Assembly: GCA_963717255.1 (NCBI GenBank)
Contig: CAVQVT010000008.1
Coordinates: 62,001-126,000, forward strand
Origin: CAIYQJ01 sp963717255
GTDB lineage: Bacteria > Chloroflexota > Limnocylindria > Limnocylindrales > CSP1-4
Length of the DNA: 64,000 bases
Direction of reading: 5' to 3'
Shown here: one piece after another, positions 60,343-64,000 of the stretch
Layout: every line of letters begins with the position of its first letter
Numbering within the stretch: position 1 is the first letter of the stretch
Made by a program: the position numbers and the translations under genes
Notes under the pieces: generated by a model
Databases searched by the model: none
The model's input: the letters and a program-made list of their open reading frames with translations, nothing else
Told to the model about the DNA's origin: nothing

Positions 60343-60759
60343 ATGACCGACCAGCCGAACCCCTCCCCCACCGTGGATCCCGGCGCCGCCCCGCTCGACG
60401 AGCCCGCCGCCTCCCCAGTCCCACCCGCCGCGGAGGCTCCCGCCCCGCCCGCGCCGCGGAGCTTCCTCCGGCGGTGGGGCTGGCTCATCGCGGGCCTCGC
60501 CATCGTCGCCGCGATCGTCGTGGTCCTCGCGCCGCTCGCGTCCCCGGACCCCGACGGGCTCGAATCCGTCGCGGAGCAGCAGGGCTGGCTGGGGGTGGCG
60601 CAGGACGCGATCTACCGGATCTTCCCGGACTACACGATCCCGGGTCTCGACGGCTCCGCGAGCACGATCGTCTCCGGGCTCGTCGGGGTGGGCGTCGTCT
60701 TCCTGCTCATGATCGGGCTGGGCTGGCTCCTCCGCCGGCGCAGCGCCTCGCGCGCCTGA
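60343..60759 (+). CDS. PDGLE-domain (CbiN-like) accessory protein
   Basis: 138 residues. A cytoplasmic or disordered Pro-rich N-tail (about 45 residues), a first helix WLIAGLAIVAAIVVVLAPLAS, the PDGLE motif (PDPDGLESVAEQQGW), then an outer loop and a second helix VVFLLMIGLGWLLRR. It replaces CbiN as the small partner needed for activity of CbiM-type transporters. AGGAG precedes the ATG. Confidence 0.9.
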   Translation: MTDQPNPSPTVDPGAAPLDEPAASPVPPAAEAPAPPAPRSFLRRWGWLIAGLAIVAAIVVVLAPLASPDPDGLESVAEQQGWLGVAQDAIYRIFPDYTIPGLDGSASTIVSGLVGVGVVFLLMIGLGWLLRRRSASRA

Positions 60760-60775
60760 TCGCGAGGCCATCCCC

Positions 60776-61573
60776 CTGATCAACCTCGACCGCTACATCG
60801 ACCGCGAGAGCGCCCTCCACCGACTCGACGCCAGGTTCAAGTTCATCCTCACGATCGTCGCGATCGTCTCGATCTCGCTGCTGCCCACGGGCTCGTGGGC
60901 CGCGCTCGCGATCGCGTGGGGGACGCTCGCGCTCCTCTCGGCGAGCGCCGGACTCGGGCCGTTCCGTCTCTCGCGGGGCGCGTTCTTCGCGCTTCCGTTC
61001 ATGCTCGCCGCGCTGCCCCTGATCTTCACGCGCCCCGGCGATATCCTGGCGACGTTCCAGCTGGGCCCCCTGACGATCTCGATCAGCGGCCAGGGGATCG
61101 TCGAGTTCCTCACGATCGCCCTGAAGAGCTGGGTGAGCGTCCAGGTGGCCCTGCTCCTCACCTTCACGACGCCGTTCCACGACCTGGTGGACGGCCTGCG
61201 CAAGATGCGCATGCCGCGGGTCATCGTGAGCACGATCAGCTTCATGTACCGGTACATCGCCGTCCTCTCCGAGGAGGCCGGACGGATGATGCGCGCCCGC
61301 GCAGCGCGGTCGGCCGACGCCGACGGCTCGGGTGGCGGGACGGTCGTCTGGCGGATGAAGGTGGTCGGCGGGATGGTCGGCTCGCTCTTCCTCCGCTCGT
61401 ACGAGCGGAGCGAGCGCGTCTACGCGGCCATGCAGTCGCGCGGCTTCGCGGGCGAGCTCCTGCACATGCACGGGCGGCCGCTCGCCGCGTCCGACTGGTC
61501 GCTCTTCCTCGCGTTCCTCGCCGGGATCGTCCTCTTCGAGGTCGCCGGCCAGCTGTGGCTCCCCCATGCGTGA
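60776..61573 (+). CDS. cbiQ: Cobalt/nickel ECF transporter T-component CbiQ, probable CTG start
   Basis: 265 residues if read from CTG at 60776. Conventional ATG, GTG or TTG codons are absent in frame before INLDRYIDRESALHRLDARFKF, which is the normal CbiQ N-terminus. GAGG lies eight bases before the CTG. The coupling helices carry the two Ala-Arg-Gly-like motifs MMRARAARSA and MQSRGFAG that contact the ATPase. Membrane helices lie before and after. Starts 16 bases after the PDGLE stop. Confidence 0.9.
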   Translation: MINLDRYIDRESALHRLDARFKFILTIVAIVSISLLPTGSWAALAIAWGTLALLSASAGLGPFRLSRGAFFALPFMLAALPLIFTRPGDILATFQLGPLTISISGQGIVEFLTIALKSWVSVQVALLLTFTTPFHDLVDGLRKMRMPRVIVSTISFMYRYIAVLSEEAGRMMRARAARSADADGSGGGTVVWRMKVVGGMVGSLFLRSYERSERVYAAMQSRGFAGELLHMHGRPLAASDWSLFLAFLAGIVLFEVAGQLWLPHA

Positions 61574-62411
61574 CGAGGCCCCGATGACGACCCCCACGCA
61601 CAGCCACGCCCACGCGCACGACGGCGGGACCGCCCACGAGCACCCGCACGAGGATCCGTCCAGATCCCAGGCGGCGTCGCCGGACTCGCCGGAGGGTGTC
61701 GCCCGGTGGGTCGAGATCGAGCACCTCCACTTCGCCTATCCCGACGGCTTCGAGGCGCTCAAGGGCGTGGACCTGGTCATGGCCCGCGGGGAGAAGGTCG
61801 CACTGGTCGGACCCAACGGCGCAGGCAAGAGCACCTTCATGCTGCACCTCAACGGGATCAACACGCCGGCGCACGGGTCGGTGCGGATCGGCGGGACGCT
61901 CGTGGAGCGGGCGTCGCTCCGGCGGATCCGCGCCGCGGTGGGGATCGTCTTCCAGGACCCCGACGACCAGCTGTTCAGCCCGACGGTCTTCGACGATGTC
62001 GCGTTCGGGCCGCTCCACATGGGCGTGCCCGAGGGTGAGATCCACGGGCGCGTGGAACGGGCGCTCGCGTCGGTGGGCATGGCCGGGTTCGAGCGGAGGC
62101 TCCCTCACCACCTCTCGCTGGGCCAGCGGAAGCGGGTCGCGCTCGCCACGGTCCTCTCCATGGACCCGAGCGTCCTCGTCTTCGACGAGCCGTCCGCTGG
62201 GCTCGACCCGCGCGGACGGCGCGAGCTCATCGGGCTCCTGCAGGGCCTCGACCAGACGATGCTCGTCTCGACGCACGACATGCGCCTCGTGGCGGAGGTG
62301 TTCCCGCGGGTGGTCGTCATGGACGATGGTCGGATCGTCGCCGACGGGCCGACCGACGCGGTCCTGTCGGACGACGCCCTCCTGCTTTCCCACGGGCTCG
62401 AGCGGCCCTGA
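61566..62411 (+). CDS. cbiO: Cobalt/nickel ECF transporter ATPase CbiO with His-rich N-terminus
   Basis: 281 residues. Walker A GPNGAGKST, Q-loop VFQDPDDQLF, signature LSLGQRKR, Walker B VLVFDEPSAGLDP and switch His in VSTHDM. Before the nucleotide-binding domain lies a 45-residue extension with eight His residues (THSHAHAHDGGTAHEHPHED), which is not part of standard CbiO and could store or sense the metal carried. ATG 61566 overlaps the cbiQ end by eight bases; the second ATG at MTTPTHS is also possible and keeps the His tract. Confidence 0.94.
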   Translation: MRDEAPMTTPTHSHAHAHDGGTAHEHPHEDPSRSQAASPDSPEGVARWVEIEHLHFAYPDGFEALKGVDLVMARGEKVALVGPNGAGKSTFMLHLNGINTPAHGSVRIGGTLVERASLRRIRAAVGIVFQDPDDQLFSPTVFDDVAFGPLHMGVPEGEIHGRVERALASVGMAGFERRLPHHLSLGQRKRVALATVLSMDPSVLVFDEPSAGLDPRGRRELIGLLQGLDQTMLVSTHDMRLVAEVFPRVVVMDDGRIVADGPTDAVLSDDALLLSHGLERP

Positions 62412-62538
62412 CGCGCGCGACCGGCGGCCGACCCGGTCCGGACGACCCCCGGTCCTGACAGCCCCGGTCGGGGACATGCTCCATCGCCTCCGCGTGCCCG
62501 ACGCCCCGGCTCGCGCCCTGCGCTACCATCCAGAGGCC

Positions 62539-63228
62539 ATGACACGCATCCCCGTCCGCCGACGACCCACCCCGGAAGAGACCGCGACGCTCCTCGCGGC
62601 GGTCGCCCCGCTCGTGCCCGACGCGGCACGATCGCGGAGGATCCGCCAGGCGGTGGGCGTCACTCGGAACGTCTCCACGATCGTGACGACGGTCCCGTTC
62701 GTGCCCCTCCCCGCGCGCGTCGCCGCGGGCGCCCTCACGGGCGTCGCGACCGTGGTGGACGCGGCGCTCCGGCCGTTCGGCGAGCGGCCCGCCGTTCCCG
62801 CCACGCCGCCGCCCAGCGACGACGAGATCCTCCACGACCCGGCGCTCTTCGCGGCCGACGCGGCCTCCGCCCTCGCGACCGGCGCACTCGCCGCGGGCCA
62901 CGCGATCGCTGCGGGCGCGCGGCACCCACTCCTGCGCCGGTCGGTCACGGTCGTCGCCGTCGCCGGGATCGTGGTCTCGGTCGGAGCACTCGGCTACCGC
63001 CTCGTGGTCGGTCCCCTCCTCGAGCGGCGGAGGCGGAGGCGGCGCGACGCCATGGCCCTCATCGTCCTGCCCGACGAGGCGCTCCAGCCGGCACCGCCGG
63101 TCGTGGGGGCGAGCGCTCCCGAGGAGACGGAGACCGCGGTCGACGCGCCCGCCGGCGAGGCGCCCGCCGACGCCGCGACGATGACGGACGCGTCGTCCGG
63201 TGAGGCCGCGGCGCCCGCGGGGAGCTGA
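62539..63228 (+). CDS. Membrane-associated protein of unknown function
   Basis: 229 residues. Basic N-terminus (MTRIPVRRRPTPEE), a helical first half with VSTIVTTVPFVPLPARVAAGALTGV, a likely membrane helix VTVVAVAGIVVSVGALGYRLVVG followed by six Arg residues, and an acidic Ala/Pro tail. I do not recognise it. It lies 128 bases after cbiO and ten bases before the next gene. Confidence 0.65.
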   Translation: MTRIPVRRRPTPEETATLLAAVAPLVPDAARSRRIRQAVGVTRNVSTIVTTVPFVPLPARVAAGALTGVATVVDAALRPFGERPAVPATPPPSDDEILHDPALFAADAASALATGALAAGHAIAAGARHPLLRRSVTVVAVAGIVVSVGALGYRLVVGPLLERRRRRRRDAMALIVLPDEALQPAPPVVGASAPEETETAVDAPAGEAPADAATMTDASSGEAAAPAGS

Positions 63229-63238
63229 CGAGTCGCAC

Positions 63239-63883
63239 ATGACCCCGCCCCTGTCCAGGAAGGGCCCGTCCGGCCTCGGGGTGTCGCGGTCCACGGGGAA
63301 CGCGACCCGCCTCGTGGCGGCGGCCGGTGCGCTGGCCGCCGTCGGCACCACCGCCTACATGGCGGTCGGGCGCGACCGGCTGGTCCGCTGGGGCGCGACG
63401 CCGGCCGAGGTGTCGGCCGCGCTCCCGGGCGACGTGTTCCTCCCCTCTCCCGCGATCGAGAGCACGCGCGCCCGCACGGTGCCCGGCACCCCGGGCGCGA
63501 CCTGGGCGCGACTCTTTCCCGGCACGGCGATGCCCGCGATCGGCGACCGGTTCACCGTCCCGCTGCCGCGCTTCTTCCCGTCACTCGACGCGCTCTCGCT
63601 CCGGACCGTGGCGGTGGCGCCCGGGAGCCACCTGGTGCTGGCCACGTGGGATCCCGTCACCGAGCCCGCGGCGGTGAGGGTCGCTGCCGGCGCGTGGGTC
63701 GCCACGTGGACCCTCGCGCTCCGCCCCCACCCGTCCGGCGGGACCCGGGTCCTCACGCGGTTCAGGGCCGCGCATCCCGGCCAGCCCGACGCCCCGGCGA
63801 TGGGGATCCTCGCTCTCGAGCCGGCCGTCTTCGTCGTCGAGCGGCGGATCCTGGGGCGCCTGGGCCGGACCGTCGGGGCCTAG
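63239..63883 (+). CDS. Possible SRPBCC/START-like membrane-anchored protein
   Basis: 214 residues. One N-terminal helix (TRLVAAAGALAAVGTTAYMAVG) precedes a domain with alternating beta-strands: GDVFLPSPAIESTRARTVPG, TVAVAPGSHLVLATWDP and AVRVAAGAWVATWTLALRPH..GTRVLTRFRA. This looks like a ligand-binding START/SRPBCC fold, but the match is by pattern only. Likely co-transcribed with the preceding gene. Confidence 0.6.
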   Translation: MTPPLSRKGPSGLGVSRSTGNATRLVAAAGALAAVGTTAYMAVGRDRLVRWGATPAEVSAALPGDVFLPSPAIESTRARTVPGTPGATWARLFPGTAMPAIGDRFTVPLPRFFPSLDALSLRTVAVAPGSHLVLATWDPVTEPAAVRVAAGAWVATWTLALRPHPSGGTRVLTRFRAAHPGQPDAPAMGILALEPAVFVVERRILGRLGRTVGA

Positions 63884-63910
63884 AGAGAAGCTGGAGAGAG
63901 GAGCGCCGGG

Positions 63911-64000
63911 TCAGGGCGTGCCGTCCCACCGCGCGTAGCAGCGTCGGCACCGGTCGGTCCCCTCCCGGTTGACCGCGTTGCACCGTGTGCACTTCCACGG
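63911..64000 (-). CDS. C-terminal RanBP2-type zinc finger of an unidentified protein (partial)
   Basis: The visible 29 residues on the - strand read PWKCTRCNAVNREGTDRCRRCY and end shortly after (WDGTP). This is exactly W-x-C-x2-C-x3-N-x6-C-x2-C, the RanBP2 zinc finger pattern, which binds RNA or ubiquitin in eukaryotes and is a short C-terminal tag in some bacterial proteins. The rest of the gene is outside the window. Confidence 0.6.
   Translation of the reverse strand, partial: PWKCTRCNAVNREGTDRCRRCYARWDGTP

Noticed and set aside
1..64000. tRNA or rRNA genes
   Set aside because: No cloverleaf with a T-loop consensus and no rRNA segment was seen on either strand.
1..64000. Insertion sequences, phage or plasmid genes
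   Set aside because: No transposase, integrase, terminase or replication protein; the base composition is even throughout.

Overview
The window is about 72% GC bacterial chromosome, packed with genes, with no rRNA, recognisable tRNA, prophage, insertion sequence or CRISPR array. I infer a high-GC member of the Chloroflexota (Limnocylindria-like). The reasons are an ATP-type PEP carboxykinase rather than the GTP type usual in Actinomycetota, a malate dehydrogenase of the LDH-like Chloroflexus type, and soil/aquifer-style genes such as tungsten AOR, KorDABC, SUF and CbiMNQO. The phylum call is inference and no marker gene is present.

Layout. 1-9430: end of an unknown gene and a giant hairpin, then a leftward run of a secreted beta-propeller, a degenerate Lgt paralogue coupled to an amidohydrolase, mdh, pckA, a PlsC-type acyltransferase and canonical lgt. 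9576-12872: a tiny membrane protein facing a leftward operon of ferritin-like/VIT1 transporter, cupin, ECF sigma factor and zinc-finger anti-sigma. 13172-17978: a phospholipase D-like protein, then the leftward sufB-sufD-Rieske operon with a clear promoter and operator. 18279-24528: MarR regulator and RND exporter, an AlkZ-like protein and a CAP-domain protein. 24680-31900: OsmC, DUF1294, a phosphotriesterase-family hydrolase, a polar amino acid ABC importer, a zinc ribbon protein, a membrane protein and a class III aminotransferase. 32073-35259: a leftward ArsR-DsrE-TusA-DsrE2-TusA-SQR-like sulfur relay operon. 35399-39989: a PRTase/lipoprotein pair and a rightward korDABC 2-oxoacid:ferredoxin oxidoreductase operon. 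40216-48364: DUF4203 and RDD membrane proteins, a receiver protein, an acyl-CoA hydrolase/transferase, a GAF histidine kinase with LuxR regulator, and a Tat-exported multicopper oxidase plus UspA, divergent from the kinase. 48404-55498: aminotransferase plus two-subunit CoA transferase, an aldehyde dehydrogenase, and tungsten AOR with a MoaD/ThiS partner. 55674-64000: HAD phosphatase, an XRE protein with a PD-(D/E)XK-like domain, two minisatellites, fabI, a Fur-family regulator divergent from cbiM-PDGLE-cbiQ-cbiO, two hypothetical membrane proteins and the end of a RanBP2-type zinc finger protein.

How it works together. Central carbon (pckA, mdh, Kor, AOR, CoA transferases) and Fe-S/metal handling (SUF, VIT1, Cbi, Fur) dominate. 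The gene style is uniform: start and stop codons often share four bases (RTGA), GTG starts are common, two genes seem to start with CTG, and convergent genes are separated by long, often perfect hairpins without T-tracts.

Four genes (sufD, the AlkZ-like gene, the ABC binding protein and an aminotransferase) carry simple frameshifts, six breaks in all. This most likely reflects indels in a draft assembly, but real decay cannot be excluded from the sequence alone.
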